Positions 45,870 to 60,700 are shown, counted from the first letter of the stretch. The stretch: 64,000 bases of DNA from Dolomedes plantarius (GCA_907164885.2 OU015498.1:122965727-123029726), one strand, 5' to 3'. Numbers and translations: made by a program. The notes: generated from the letters alone by a model not told the origin.

Positions 45870-47000
45870 TATCAAAAATTTCAAAATTATATTGAGATCG
45901 GGACATTCTGATGAGTCGGTTGATTCTCCAGGATTCCAGCTAGGCACGCGTCCGTCTCGGGAACCATCCTATTCAAGATTTCCTCACATCTAGAAAAAAA
46001 ACCGGATGACTGACGACTACCGCTTCGCGTGTCGATTATATCCCTCATTGTTTCTTCCGAGGAGGAGGCTGTAGAACACGCTCCGTTCCTGAAAGTTTGC
46101 CTCCCACGTGGTTCGTCGGCTCCATCAGGTCTGCAAATCGGAACGTCCTTATCCGTGAAGGGGAACTTTCAAAAGGGACGCTTCTTCCCAGAAATAATCG
46201 GCGGAGTCTCTCCACATTATCGGTAGCATCTTTCCTGTGCATACCCGCCTAGAAATGCGAAACATTTATGAAAACGTAAAAATGGTGTTTCACGCTGAAT
46301 ATTTGCCATATAAATTGCCGAAAAAATTCATTCCTCTTCAAAATGGGTCAAAGATTTTACAATTACCTCATCCATTTACAATTATAGCTTTAAATCATTA
46401 TTTTTATAATACAGAAACCCTTCCAAGGAACTGGTAGATAATTTTTCTGTCCATTTCCTTGATTTCAGGATTAGCCAAAATTGCAAAATCTACATACAAA
46501 TGTATGATGACAATGTTTTTTTTTTTCACAGGGCTCTAAATTAATTTCAAGTCTGTTTTATCCCTGTGTAAGAAAAGCTGTGACATTCCAAAAACAAAAC
46601 ACCAATGAAAAAATGAAATTTCATTCACATTAAACGAAAGATCACTGTTATTTATAACCAAAATAAATTCTTGATTTTAATTTAATATCTGAAGACTCAT
46701 ATGTTCCCAAATGATACATCTAAACTGATATCTCACCTGAGACATTACTTGAAATTATATTATGTTTAATGAAATGATTTTTTATTCATCAGATTTTTTT
46801 TGTTATGTGAATACAGTTGCTCATCTTAACACATCAACTCACAGATATATGTCCCTACATAAAAAAATATATGAAAATTATGTCAAAATAAATCATTCGC
46901 ACCATTCTTAGAATTTAGACTTTTCTTCGCTTTGATCTTGATCTTGATAATTATGAACCTGTTTTAAATTAATTCGAAATACATAAAAGTTCCAAAATTT
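45870..47000. other. Unassigned spacer
   Basis: 45900-46250 is relatively GC-rich with short frames on both strands that I do not recognise. From 46260 on it is AT-rich without visible genes. Confidence 0.4.
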
Positions 47001-47021
47001 ATGTGTACATTCTTCTTGTTG

Positions 47022-47290
47022 TTAGAATATACTTATGATTAAATTCGCCGTGTGTGCGTATGCGATGTTCGCTCTCGTCGTTGTCTTTAAATTGAACGCC
47101 TTGTCACAATACGTACACTGGAAGAGCGTTTTACACTCCCCACTCTCTTGAATCGTGTGCTTTTTGTGCACTCTTTTAATATGTTCTTGAAAACAATGTT
47201 TTTGATAAAAACTTTGTGCATTGAACATATCCATCGCTGTAAAACGTGTTTGATCAGGCGTAATTTATGCTTCAAACAGTTGCGCGTTCT
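47022..47290 (-). pseudogene. C2H2 zinc-finger-like fragment
   Basis: The minus-strand frame contains HIKRVHKKHTIQESGE followed by LFQCTYCDKAFNLKTTT and NIAYAHT. The spacing is like a C2H2 finger (C-x2-C, then His near the end) and a linker, but the final histidines are imperfect, and a related finger helix (KHKLRLIKHVL) is in another frame upstream. It may be a pseudogene or a broken exon. It is read divergently from IFT74, about 150 bp from the X-box. Confidence 0.4.
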
Positions 47291-47431
47291 GAACCTGATC
47301 TTATTTTCGATATCCTAACAGCCAATCAGAGTCCGAGTGCGTATTGTAGAGGAGCAAATTCTAGTCATCTGTCTCAGTAGGTAAGACACCGGGAACCGGC
47401 TGCCTAGACACTGCTGACATTTGCTATCTGT

Positions 47432-47445
47432 GTTGCTATAGCAAC
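47432..47445. promoter_or_regulatory. X-box (RFX-factor binding site), predicted IFT74 promoter
   Basis: GTTGCTATAGCAAC is a perfect 14-bp palindrome and fits the RFX consensus GTHNYYATRRNAAC at every position. RFX factors drive ciliary genes, IFT genes among them, in animals. The motif is 1.27 kb upstream of the IFT74 start codon. A splice acceptor just before that codon implies an upstream non-coding exon, so the true promoter should lie near here. Confidence 0.75.
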
Positions 47446-48689
47446 ACAGTAGTGAAACATTACTAGTAGATTGTATCAAATAAGTTTCATGTAAGCAGTT
47501 GTAAGCCAACTTTATTTTAAGCTCTAAGATATGTATATGAAATACCTATCTTTCCTGCATTTTCAATGTGACATTTTGTGATGTTGTAACACCTTGATAT
47601 TAGTCGCTTTTCTTTTAAAGAGCGATCTCATTTATTTTGAAGGTTTGTCAGACATCATAAATTTTTACCAATTTTGTAGTTACTAACTATGAAGATTTAT
47701 TTCATAGCTGGCATTTTCGTTATTTGTGTTATTATAATTTTATTATTCTCATGTACTTGATTTTAGTTTTCATTCTTTAGGTAATAACTGTGTTTTATTT
47801 AGGGAGGAAAGGGTAATATGATAGTTCTTTTAATTTTATTGAAAATGTATAACAAATGGTAAAGTAACTGTATTATTAGAAATTTTAGACTGCTTTAAAC
47901 TGCTTGAAAGGAAGGTACAGCAAATTTTCAAAACATTTTTTTTGCTGTAAATCTCCTGCATTTCTTTTTCTTTGGAAACTTTATACTTGATATTTTAAAG
48001 TGGTCATAAGTCTGCAAAGTTAAATCTTACACTGAGATGAATTTATTATCTACATAGTTCCATCATGTTTTTGCTTACATCAGAGTTCATTGTTGCCTTA
48101 GTAAAAGGCAAAAGCACAGTTCAATATAAGTTCACTGTCTGGGCTCAAAACAACACATTTATAAAGTTTATGACACTTTATTTGACATGATAGATAAATA
48201 GATAGATATTGATAGATACATTAAAGTCATAAATACTTTCTTTCTTTTAAGATATTTTTTTTAGGATTTCTATGGATATTCAATTATCTATTGATGTTAA
48301 ATTATAATGATATTACACTGAATATGTAAGACATGTAGATTATGTTTGTGTTTCAGTACTATAACTATCTGCATTCATTAAGACAGTTTCAGTTAAGTTT
48401 GCTAGTACAACATACTTTTATAAATATGTAGTGAAAGAGGGAAAGATAGATGGATTGATAGAGATATGATGATAGGTTTCAGGCAAGATAGACTGAAGTT
48501 TATTGTTAAGATACTTAAACATGTATTAAAACCTGGGATACCATTGTATACAATATTTCTTTTTTAACTGATAAATTATTTCACTAAAAAAGCAATTAAT
48601 TTAAATGTATTATTATTTTTGAATCAAGTCATAATCATTTCTTAGAAATAAAAAATATCAGTGATACTTTTGTATTTTGATAATATTAG
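47446..48689 (+). other. Predicted 5' non-coding exon and first intron of IFT74
   Basis: A splice acceptor (TTTTGATAATATTAG, ending 48689) precedes the coding exon, so transcription must begin upstream. Donor-like GTAAGC sequences occur at 47491 and 47501, shortly after the X-box. Which one is used cannot be decided from sequence. The remainder is AT-rich intron-like sequence with a GATA-type microsatellite near 48190-48215. Confidence 0.45.
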
Positions 48690-48717
48690 GTACCTGTGAC
48701 TGAATAAAAATTTCAAA

Positions 48718-51700
48718 ATGGATGGAAGACCACCTACATCAGCTGGCAATAGACCAGGTTCTGGGTTGAGACCGATGTCGTCTGGTAGACATGCAAGTAC
48801 TTTAACTCTTCCTAGCCGCTCTGGTATCCCTGGGACTGCCAGCAGATTGATTTCTGCTTCAAACAATAGGCCTGGTACTCGAAGTGGCCTTGCACAAGGT
48901 GTTGGTGTATTATCTCATATAAATGTAGTTGATCGTCCAATGTCGCAACAAGGCCTTGTTACTCCAAGAACAGGTATAAGAACTCCTCGTCGGCAAGTTC
49001 AAGATAAATCATATTTTATGGGACTGTTGCGCAGTAAAATAAATGAGTTAAGCTCAGAGATTACTAGACTTACAAAAGAAATTGACCTTTTATCTAAAGA
49101 ACAATCAACATATCTCACCTATGAGAAAAGAGCCGAAGTTCAAGCATTAGAACTGAAGGATCTTCAGGGACAACTTGCTGATTATAACCTTCTTGTTGAT
49201 AAACTGAATACTGATGCAGAAATGTCAGATGTTCAACAAGAATATAGAGACTTAAAGGTAAATCATATACTATTTTGTTCTACTGATCTATTTTATCCTG
49301 TTTGTTTTAGCAACTTTTTGGTTTGAATACTAGTCTAGGTAATTTCTAATGTTTATTTCTGAAATAAACTGAAGTTTTATTTCAAATTTTATTTATAGAA
49401 CTTTGTTTTAGCATATTAATTTGATGCATAATATGGAATTGTTTGCAATCATTTTCTTTTGTTTTGTATATGGGACATAATTTTTAATCCTACACTATTA
49501 CAGTAGGTAAAGTTTTTACATTCTACTGATCAGTATTTAAAAAAATCCTTATGCTGATATTCCTTCCTACATATATCAACCAGCTTATATTTGGAATAGC
49601 TTATATGAGCAATATTTATTGAAGTACAGGTAACCCTCCTATAACACGGTAGATAGGTTCCTAGAAAATGCCATGTTATATGAGACCCAGAGACAGTTCA
49701 AAATAGGGGGGTTACGTTCTGAAAACTCATTAAAAACAAACATTTTTTTAAAAAATTGAATATAATTTTTATTAAAAATGCAAATGTATGTATAACACAA
49801 AACAAAAAGAAACAAAAAAATATTATTTTCATTTAATGCGACCTTAATTTAATAAATTTCTTCCTCATCACTGCTCAGTACAATCAAATGAGAACGTTTT
49901 TTTGATTGAATGATATCACCTTCACTTTCAGAACCTTTTTCTTCATTTAGATTTTTTGCACCTTCTATCCTCTTTAAAAAATCTGTAATTTTGGTTTATA
50001 TGCTGGTTCTTACAAAGTCATTGTAGATTCACGGTATGGAGATAGACAATTTTGCAGCTCCCTTTTGAATTTTCAACTTCTGTCAGCAGAAGGGTCTGCA
50101 TTCAGGAAAAGTGATTCAAGATTTCCAGCTAAGCTTAGGCCTTCTTGTAATTTTATACAGTTAGAAATGAATAAATTATAATTTGCTTTTACATTTCATG
50201 TAAAGCCACTATAGTTCATTATTCTTTCCCGTCATTATTTATGGGAATTTAGTTTTAAATGTGTTAAACAAAAATCATGTTATCTAGTGCTATAGAAGTA
50301 CAGTATTGTACAAAGATTTTCGCAATTTTTTTATCGTGTTAGAATGAAACCGTGTTACAGGTTGCAGTGTTATACGAAGGTTCCCACAATTTATCTTATC
50401 GTGTTAGAACGAAACCGTGTTGTAAGATGCTATGCTGTAGGAGGGCTATGTGTATTTATATTTCTGCTTCATGTAATATGGCAGTATATTGTATTGTTTT
50501 ACTTTTCATCTATACTGTGATGAGTCACTACAGATTTTATTAATAGTTACAGAAAAGTCACTTCAGATTTCATGATCAGGTATTTTTAAAAATTCAATTT
50601 GTAAAAAAAAAAAAAGTGCTTCATAATATTTCATAAAATAATATTTAATAATAATATTTTCTATTTTAAAATGCAGTTGCAAAAGTAAATAACCTGAAGT
50701 AATTAGATGCTTGTAAGTAACATTTGTCATTAACACTGCCCAAGCAATGTATTCTATTGTTCACATTCTTATGTTTACTATCTGACTGGCTATTGTAAAC
50801 TATAGAGTACATATAAAGAATTGTTTGAAAAAAGAAAAAGCTCTAGAGTGATTTTCAAAGTCATACTGTTTATTTTTTAAATATATAATGTGACAATATT
50901 AAGTGCTGCCCTTGACTGTCAGAAAAGTATCAAATCTGACAAAAGACAAATTCTTTCTCTTAACATAATTTGTAATATTTGTGAAGTATATCATAACAAG
51001 ATATTATCATAAACATTAATGTTTCAAATTCAATGTAAAGCAGAAAAGTTTGGAAATGCCAGTACAAAATATGAGCATTCCCTGAATTATCACTTGCAAT
51101 GAAAATCAAGTTTTAATATAACTCTTCAATAAAAGTGTTGGAACCTTTTCTAATAATGTGTTAAGTCAAATACTAAACAGATTTTATGTTTTTAAAAAAA
51201 ATAATTTTCTTCAACAACACTTTAAGACACAATACTATTATAAAGATGAAAAGACTACATACTGTCCTACTGGTAGTCAAAAGTGTTTACAGTCAATCAG
51301 AGACAGATTCTTGAAGGTCTCAATTTCTTACCCCAGTCTATCCAAAAGGAGCATGCAGGGTTACCTTAAAAAAAAAGGTGGTTCTTAAAATAAAACATTT
51401 ATCCTATAAATTAGCAAATAACTAGGAAAATATAGTCAAACTTTCTACTTTATTTTTATATCTCTTACAAGATAAAATTCTTTATTTGTAGTTATGAATA
51501 TTTAAAAAAAAATTTTTACATGCATAAAAAACCAAAATAACACTTAGTGTACTTTTTTAGAAAACAAAAGCATAGTTCTAAATTTCAATCAAAACAAATC
51601 TGTTCTTGATATTGTATAAAAAAAGTAACATTATATCAGTTTGGTGTTAATAGCTTGTTTCTAAAGCAAATTTTTAGCAATATTTATCATGAAATTAGGA

Positions 51701-54700
51701 TTATGAATATTTATTTATATAGCTCTGAATTTAGATAATTTCTTATTCAGAGCCAGATTGATAATAACAATGAATAATTAAATGTAAATAAGCTTTTAAA
51801 GTATAAAACAAATGTTAAGAAATAGCTGTAAAATTTAATAAAGACAAGTATCACAGAGTATAAAAAAGAAAGAATAACCACACAGGAAAATTAGCTGAGA
51901 CAAAAAGGAAAGTGCAAGTAATAAATATTAAATGTCAATCTGGAAAGATTTTTTATGTTTTTATCAAAAGGGACTGCCAAATTCATTTTGAAGTTTCATT
52001 ACTTTTTAATAATCTACAATGTAAAAGTATTAAATTTCTAAATAACTCAAGTAATGGATACTAAATTTGAAGAAAGGCCTATTATAACTAAGAGACCCAT
52101 TATTTATTTATATATTTTTAAAGCATCAGTTTTAGAACATTTATTTTTTAAGAAACAGGATTATACACTCTAGTGAAGAATAGAAGTTTAGCTATTTCAT
52201 TACATGTCCAGGACCCGAGACACACCTTTGAATAACTTTGAAGCTAGTTATTGTTTATAATAAGTGAAATGTATGCAATAACATTACATTGTTTACCTTA
52301 TGTTCCAATTGCTTATTTGATTTACAAGTTTGTTACCAGTATCTAAAATCACCATTTTAAATTTATGAAGTATAAACTTAGTTTTGTTATATTATATGCC
52401 TTATTAAAAAATCCTATGCACTGATAGCATTAATAATAATGAGGAAATACAGTAATTATGCTGAATTTTAATTAAGTATTTTTGCTGGTAGAATTTCAGT
52501 ATTATATGGTCCCAGTTTTGAACCTAAAAATAATCAACCTTGATGTCATTATAAAGATATTCTTTTGAGCTAGTTAGCCCAAAGGAGTATTTTTATCATG
52601 ACATCTAGGTTGTGAAATGCCTGAGTATATAAATTATATAATGTTTTGAATTCTTATTTACACACTTCCTATAGATTCAGAATGAATCTGAAGCAGAATC
52701 TATTGATGGATTGTTTGAACAGCGTCAAGAAAGGGAAGCACAGCTTGCTCAGCTTGAAAATGAAATTACGCAAGAAAGATATGTTGCTGAAAACTTGACT
52801 GCTACAATGTCTCCAGAAATGCGCATTCAGTGAGTTAAAGTAATTCTAATGTGTGATGTCAATGATCAATAGACCAAATTATTCATATTCTAGGGACCCT
52901 AATTTTAATATTGTTATTATAGATATAGTGATTTAAAGAAAGTTGACAGTGAGTTGCATAGAGCTCTTGAAAAATTGCAACATGATCTAGATTTGCTTGT
53001 TACACAAAAGATGTCATTTGAAGAGGAGCTTACTATGTCTCAGGTTTTTATTTTGTCATTATTTTAACTATTAATGGGAATTATTTAAAGAACTAATTTA
53101 GTCCTTGCAATTATCCTGCACTTTAATATCAAGAATGTGTTGAGTTGTTTGTTTTTAAATTCAAATATGATATTAATTTGCTATATTAAACTCTTTTGAG
53201 GACAAACATCACTTAATGAACCAGGTGACATTCCTGCCAAAGTATATTATTAACCCTACTGTTCTTTACGAATGTAGCGTTCGGGTCAATATGACTCGGT
53301 CTTTAATTTTCAGAAATGTTGTAATTTTAAAATTCATATCTTTAGCCCATTCCCTGTTAATCTTGATGCTTACTAAGATTTTGTAAAACTAAAGTGAAAT
53401 ACTCAGTTTACCAATCACAGAAATTTATTTTGCTACATTATACATTGTATAACATAAAGGTCTAATAACGTTATCTATCTATATATATATATATATGATA
53501 AAGAGAACACTATCATTAGAATTTAAACTAAAACTGATATTTTTCGTAAAATAAATTATGTATTTCTTTATCAAACCTTGAAAAAAATTCTAAAATGTGA
53601 ACATAACATAATTTAAAATAATTGCATCATAAAAAATTAAAATCCAGCTGTAGACCTGCAATATCCTACTAAATAAAATTTTACTCAAAATGAACGAAAT
53701 ATTATTATTTAGAACTGGGACAATATGTTACGTAAGATTTGCAAACATGCTTCTTGCAGTTAGAACACAACAAATTTGTTTTGTTGTCATTTTTTGATGT
53801 AAAAAATTTTACATCTTGCATGTTTCACTACACAAACGTCTATTTTCTTTCTTGACGTGTGGATCAATTGTAAAAACACAGCACTTGACTTATTGTACAA
53901 AACATCTCAAGGGACATTGTCACATGGAATATACTATGACCTGTTTCTGAATGCCATAAGCTTTTGTTGATTCACCATGTGATTTATACACTCCACCAAA
54001 CAATAACAACCCAATATACGCTTGGAAGGGCACAATATCTACATTTTCTCACTTCTCCCCATAAACGTTTAGCCCCTCAATATTGGTGATTTTTATTATT
54101 TAAATTTTTACAGAACTAAATATAATATGGAACGCCCACACCAAATCTCTTATTCTTGTTGAAGCATATCTTGTTGCACCTGGTGTATTTTTTATTACAT
54201 TTGCAGAGACTTTTTGTCCTCGATTTTGTGTAGGATCCAATTTCCATTCAATTTATTTGTCCATCCTTTGATAGAACTGATGCATTAGTATCAGGCTGCA
54301 CAACTTCAGATTCAACGTCAAAATTATCACTTTCACCACTTGTAATGATTTTCAAATTCGAATACGTCTTCTTCACAATCAGACGCCTCTATAACTTCTT
54401 GTATGTCACTTCTGCAATCTGTCATATTGATGATATTAACTGAACACTTGTGAAACTCAAACTGATTCCAAGAAGTACAAAGCAAATCGTTTTATAACTA
54501 ATGGGATGAGCTAATGGGTCTGGACTTGTAACAGTTAATATATGAAGGAAGAAAATTATACATTTTCAAGACTTGCTTAATCTTTTATTTGGGGAAAACT
54601 TGATGTTGTTTCTAGTGTTCATTTAACTATACTAATATTATACTAAATGATTTGAAGAAAACATTACCACTTATTTGAAGATCAATATCACTGTGAACAG

Positions 54701-57700
54701 ACTAGATAGCTTTCAAATAATTTTTAAGAAATCTTATTTTTATTTTAAAACACTTTCAAATGATTTATATAATTAAGGCAGTTTGTTTCAAGTGTATGTT
54801 GATTGCTTATACCATCCTTGAATTCTAGATAAAGCAGGAAGCTTCTAACCTCTATAATAAATTAAGAGAAGTTGAAGAAAAAAGAGATGCTCTTGTAACA
54901 GAAGAAAAGAACAAGGGAACTCCTCAACAAGAAAGGGAAAATCTTGTTCAACAAGTAATATTTAGTGCTTAACTTTTATATATATACATACATGATGCAT
55001 CTTTTGGATCAGAATTACATCTCTCTAAATTCATGCCCAGTGAAACAATGAGAAAATTCTCTGAGCCCCATGTTAGCCCTGATACAGGGACATGACACAA
55101 AACCTAAAGGCTCAGTGTGATTTTTTTTCTGTAGATCCTGTCTTGTCTCTCTGCACCTGAAGAGAGCCAGCATTAGGATAAGAGAAAAAAAATGATTAAT
55201 TACTGATATGTATGTGTTTGGCTATTGATTGTCCCAGTATATGTTCAAACTTTTGATTATTCTTTAGTTCTAAAAGCAAGGTTCAGGAAAGAGCTTAAAA
55301 ATTCCATTTATTCATTTTGCTAATGTTATTTATTTTTTTTTTATCTTTGGATATTTAATACAGTCAATGTTTATCAAATAAATTTCATATTAAAGGCACT
55401 AGACCTAGGTAAAGACCAAGTCTTAGATGGTGTGACTGTGGGGGCAAGAAATTTAAAGTCATTTGTATAACCAATTGGAAAACCTTGGCCCAACAGAATG
55501 GTTGAATGGAAGAATGTTCTAAGGAAAGCCTGGCCCACACTGGGCTGTCATGTTACCATTTATGATGATGATGATTAAAATTATCAAAAATTCACAATCA
55601 GGTTTTAAAAATAAGCCAAAGGTAATGCTTTGATGTTATAAAACATCTTTCCAATAAAGCAAAAGTGATCAACCCAACAAAATTAAGAAAATAATAGTTA
55701 ATAGCTCTGAATTCATTTGTTTACTTTAAATTATGTTTAATATATATTAAGATTAGCAATTTATTTTATAAATTATTCCTATTACTTCACAGGTATGAAT
55801 CTCTTTGCAGAAACCGCATATGATGTATGAAAAATTGGAAATGCATGTTTATTTTTCACTAAAGACAATCGTAACAAAGGCTTTTTGACCTGATGAAGGA
55901 TTAATTGGAAACTAGTTGCTATTTTAATTTTATTTTTATAACTTTTATACATTGTTATTTACTGATTTAATTTATTACTGTTGTGCCAAATTTTGCTACT
56001 TGGTTATGAGGTTCTTTCCACTTATTAGATTGCAGTTACATTTTGTTATGAACAATTAAATAAGTATCTTTTATTTTAAGTATTTTATTGTTTGTTAATT
56101 ATGATAATTTTGTATGTTTCTCAGTTTGTTTCTTGATTTTTTTTCACTAATTGGCTTTCACAGGTCAAGGAGCATAATACTGAAATTATCAGTATTGAAA
56201 GACAAACAGCTGAAATTCGAGAGCAAATAACTCGAGGAAAAACTGAATTAGAGCAGATTGACCAAGAACTTGAAGATCATCAGGGAGAAAGAATAAGCAA
56301 ATATCGTGAGCTCAAAAAACGTGAAGAAACTATGGATACCTTTCTCTCTACATTTGACGAAAATCAGACAACGGGAATGGAAAAGAAAACTCAGCTAGAG
56401 AATACTGTTGTGTCTTTACTTGAAAAATTCAGTCGGAATCTTGGACACTTTCATCATATTCCTACACCACAGGAGTTGGCTTTACTCAAAGATGACTTGC
56501 AGTAAATGAAATTTACATAATATTTTTATAAGTTTTAAAGTTAAAAATTTTAAGGATAAATTTAAATATATAATTATTTAATTACATGCACAGTAATCTA
56601 TAGTGATATGTGATATACTGCTTGATTCAGTTGTTCAGTGGTACAAATTTAATGACTTTTTTTGTCATAGCTGCCTAAGACCAGCATTTATTTTCAAACC
56701 TTTCTTGCATTTAAGTAATTGTTTTATGTTGTGTTAAAAAGAGATTTGTGTCATAACTGATTTAAATATTCTCTTTGAAAATGATTCTATTCAGAAAAGC
56801 AGAAGACCTAAATTTCCATGTACTCTATTTGAGCTTTTTAAAAACATTTTTAACGAAATATAAATTAGGCATGAAATACTTTAGATTCAAAATAAAATTG
56901 TTTTGAATCATAAATACAAATAAAAAAAATATTTTCTGTACTTGCCTATTATTTAAGCCATGTATTTATTATGCACTTGGTTTTAGAAAGCACATTAGGC
57001 TAGTAACCACAAAATAAACATGTTATTTCACTATGTAATGTAATCGCTGTAGCATCATTTAAATGTATTTTATAAATAAAATACATTTAAATGAGATGTT
57101 GTAACATAAAATCTAAGTGCAGTGCAAAATAGTGACTTAAATTTTCCTTGTTATATTACCTTTTTTTCCAAGTACTTAATTCTTTATGCTTCATTAAGGT
57201 AGCAAAATATGTATGATAATTAAATTTAAAAGTTTATACAAAGATTTAAAATGAATCTGAATACTTCATTGAGTTATCAATACCTTTTTCAAAATAATAA
57301 TAAAAGTTTTAAAATGTCATTGACAATTTGTTCACAATTGCAACATTCTAACTTCATCCACTGGCAACTTGGTAATTCTTGGGCATCAGATTTCAAAGTA
57401 TTATACAGCATAATCTTATATTATGTTCTAATTTATTTCTATTTAGCATTTAATGTAAAATTTATATTTGTATTATATTTTAATAATTTTATTTTTAAAA
57501 AATGGTACCTTATTTAATAGATTTAAAGAAGGAGAAATGGAGAAGTCTAGAATGACAGTTATGACCCTTAGCAATGAACAAAAGAAACTTGCCATGGATT
57601 TAACCAAAGTGAGTAGGAGATGTATTGTTAATTTAAAGAGAATTTTTATGGGTATTAGAATGCTAAATTCAGCATCATGAGGGATATATGCATAGTTATT

Positions 57701-60700
57701 GCTATTTTATAAATTTTATTAAGAGGATAAGCTCTCTTACAGGCCGTGTCACAAAACCATAACCTCGCAAGAGGGCTTTTGTACATATAATTTAAATGTA
57801 TGTGTACTTTACATTGACTTATTGATTTTGAAGTGGTTCTCAAATTTACTAGTATAAGTTTATGTATTGAAAAGAAGGGCTACAGGTCATATCTCTGTGT
57901 AGAAAGATATGAAAGTCAATATTTTAATGTAGGATTATGTTCTTCAATAATGGTCCTGTGGAAAGCAAAATTTCAGCATCGTCATGAATTATAATTTTGG
58001 CAGCATACCAAACCCAGTAGCAGTAAAACAGTTAAACGATAAGTATTCTAACGTTAATAACCCTGGTAGTTTTATTAGAAGAGACTACCTGAAATATTTT
58101 TTTAGTTTCACAATTATTTTAGCGAGTTTTATGGTTATGTTTATCTTAAATAATAAAAAATTGTTAAAAAAATATATAAAATGAAAGCTGTTAAACCATT
58201 TATTTATTTATTTTTAACTTTATGAACAATAGACTAGGATTAACTGCCAGATCCCTTTGTGCTATAATTTTGTTTTAGCATTTTTGTGTAACCATATCAA
58301 TTGAGATTGATTCAGAATTAGTATTTATTTCTTTATGCTTCATTTCCAAGAAGCTGTAACACACAATTCAGTTTGAAATAATCATTGTCTAATTTCCACA
58401 GTTCAGTTTCTATACATATATCTTCACATATTTTTTTTCATTTCTTTTAACTTCTATCCAAAAGATGATGTTATCTTAACAATGTCTAAGATTCATTTTT
58501 GATATATTTACATTTATCACTCATCTGAAATTATACTATCTTTCAGATCGAACAGTTGGAAACTAAAATTCAGCAGGAGCTTGAAACATTACAGAAAAAA
58601 ATAACCACCATGGAAAAAGAAATGGTAGTTTATTCTGATCTAGACACTTTAAAATCAGCTGCCGAAGAGAAGAAAAACAAGCTTATTGAGGAAGAAAAAA
58701 TTCTGAGAAGACAGCGAGATGCAACCAAACAGGTTTCGTAGATAACTGTTACCTTAAAATCATTCTTTTGCTTTTTGTAGTTAATACTCATGAGGTAATG
58801 ACTCAATTATACATTTTAGAAACTTGCCCAAAAGAAACATGCATTTGAAGAGCAACAATTTTACAATTATTGACATATAACTCAAGGCAACTATTTAACA
58901 TATAACTCAGAGAGTCATATAAATGAGACATTACTGTATCTTCTTTCTGGGTTTTCTTCTGTATAAGTTTTATGTGTCTTACTACACCATATTTTTGGAG
59001 AAATCTTTCTTCAGAAAATGATAATAATCTAGGATTAGTTTCAGTTTTAAATCAATGGGAAAAAAATTCTTGTTTTTGGAGTTTATACTTTTATTTGTAT
59101 GAGATTGGGGAATCTCGTCAAATGGAATATATACGTGTACACCACTTCTCCTATAAGTTAAGCTATAAGATTGCACTACAGAAAATAACTTTAAAAGTAT
59201 TCTCTTGTGCAGTTTAATGGGAGATTTATTATTTCTGAAAGAGAAGGAGGAATCACAGAAGAAAAGAAAAAAATATTTGAAACTTCAGAGAGAATGAAAA
59301 TCACAAATTAATAAACTAGTCTGACCTTTAGGTAGACAGTGTGAATAAATCTGCAGACTATCCACTGGGCCTGAATACACAGCTGAGGGTCTGTCTGTTC
59401 ATGCTAATAATTTAGGAACTTAGGGGCCATGTCAAGCTGTACATACTGGTGACTTTTGCTGCTCCCCATCCCCAGACTGAATGAGAGGTTAGTTATAACG
59501 GGGAGGAAAATTTCAAAAAATTACAGTTCGGTGTTTTACATTGTGATACACAATTGGGGATTTCTGAGTAATATATTAAATAAGTAAGATAATCTGAAAA
59601 AATAGATCCTAAAATATTAATTATGAAGTGGAATAGAATAAATTATTCAACATTTTAACGAGTATGATGTGTTGCAGTTATGTTTAGTTAGGTTTAGAGC
59701 ACTATGGCCAATTTTTTCTATACAAGGAAAGATTAGACTGGGATCTACTGCTTAAAACTGATTCCGAATGACTACAAACATCCATGCTGAGAGTAGGATT
59801 TGAACCCACAGACTCTGGTACTGAATGCCAGTGCCCTAGCCATTTTGGCCATCGTCGCCTAGGACATTTGGCCATCGTCCGGCTGCAGTTATGTATCTCA
59901 TCTTAAATGAAAAAGTAGAATTTCGGTAGTAATGTCTAAAAGATTTCTCATCTTAATTTTCAAAAATTAATAAATCAGTAATGTCTCATTGTTTATCATC
60001 TTCAAATTTTTCATATGCTGTAAATCAGGGGTGGCCAACAAGTCGATTGCGATCGACCGGTCGATCGCGAAGCCAATTTTGGTCAATCGCTCGTGATGTC
60101 TTAACTTAGAAACCGATTAGACTATGTGATAAATAGAGCACTAATTTAGGACCCTAGTTAGGGTGGCAGTAAGGGTTCTGTTTACACTGCACTAGACCGG
60201 GACTGTATTTCTGTCTGAGATTGAACGTATACCATGGCACCCGTGCTTTCCAAGTAGGGTTTGATGGTTTTTCAAACCCAGTTTTAAAAAACCGGTTTTT
60301 AAATAAATTTGTCACATTTGAAAACCGGTTTTTAAATTAAGAAACCGGTTTAAAAGAATTCAAATTATTATGTAAAAATTAATTTTTAACTTATTTGATT
60401 TGCTATTCATTCTATGCAATGGGCAGAAGGCACATTTTTTTCAACGTTGCGAGTTGCGTTGGCCAGTGCTTGTGCATTGTGCACTGCGCACTTGGAAAAG
60501 AAATGCCTAACCGACTTATTTTATGTTAGTACATAAGTGCAATCCGTCACGAGTCACGACAGGTTCGCTTAATCTTGTAAAGTGAAAACTGGAAACAAAA
60601 ATATAAAGTTGTTATAGTTATCTGGAAAGATATTGTCTAGAATATTTCCAAATTCTTTTCTGGAAACCGATTCTGATGAAGAGCAAATCGAAGAAACTAC

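Noticed and set aside
49258..49326. Continuation of IFT74 reading frame past exon 1
   Set aside because: A consensus GT donor at 49258 and loss of family similarity show that this is intron read-through.
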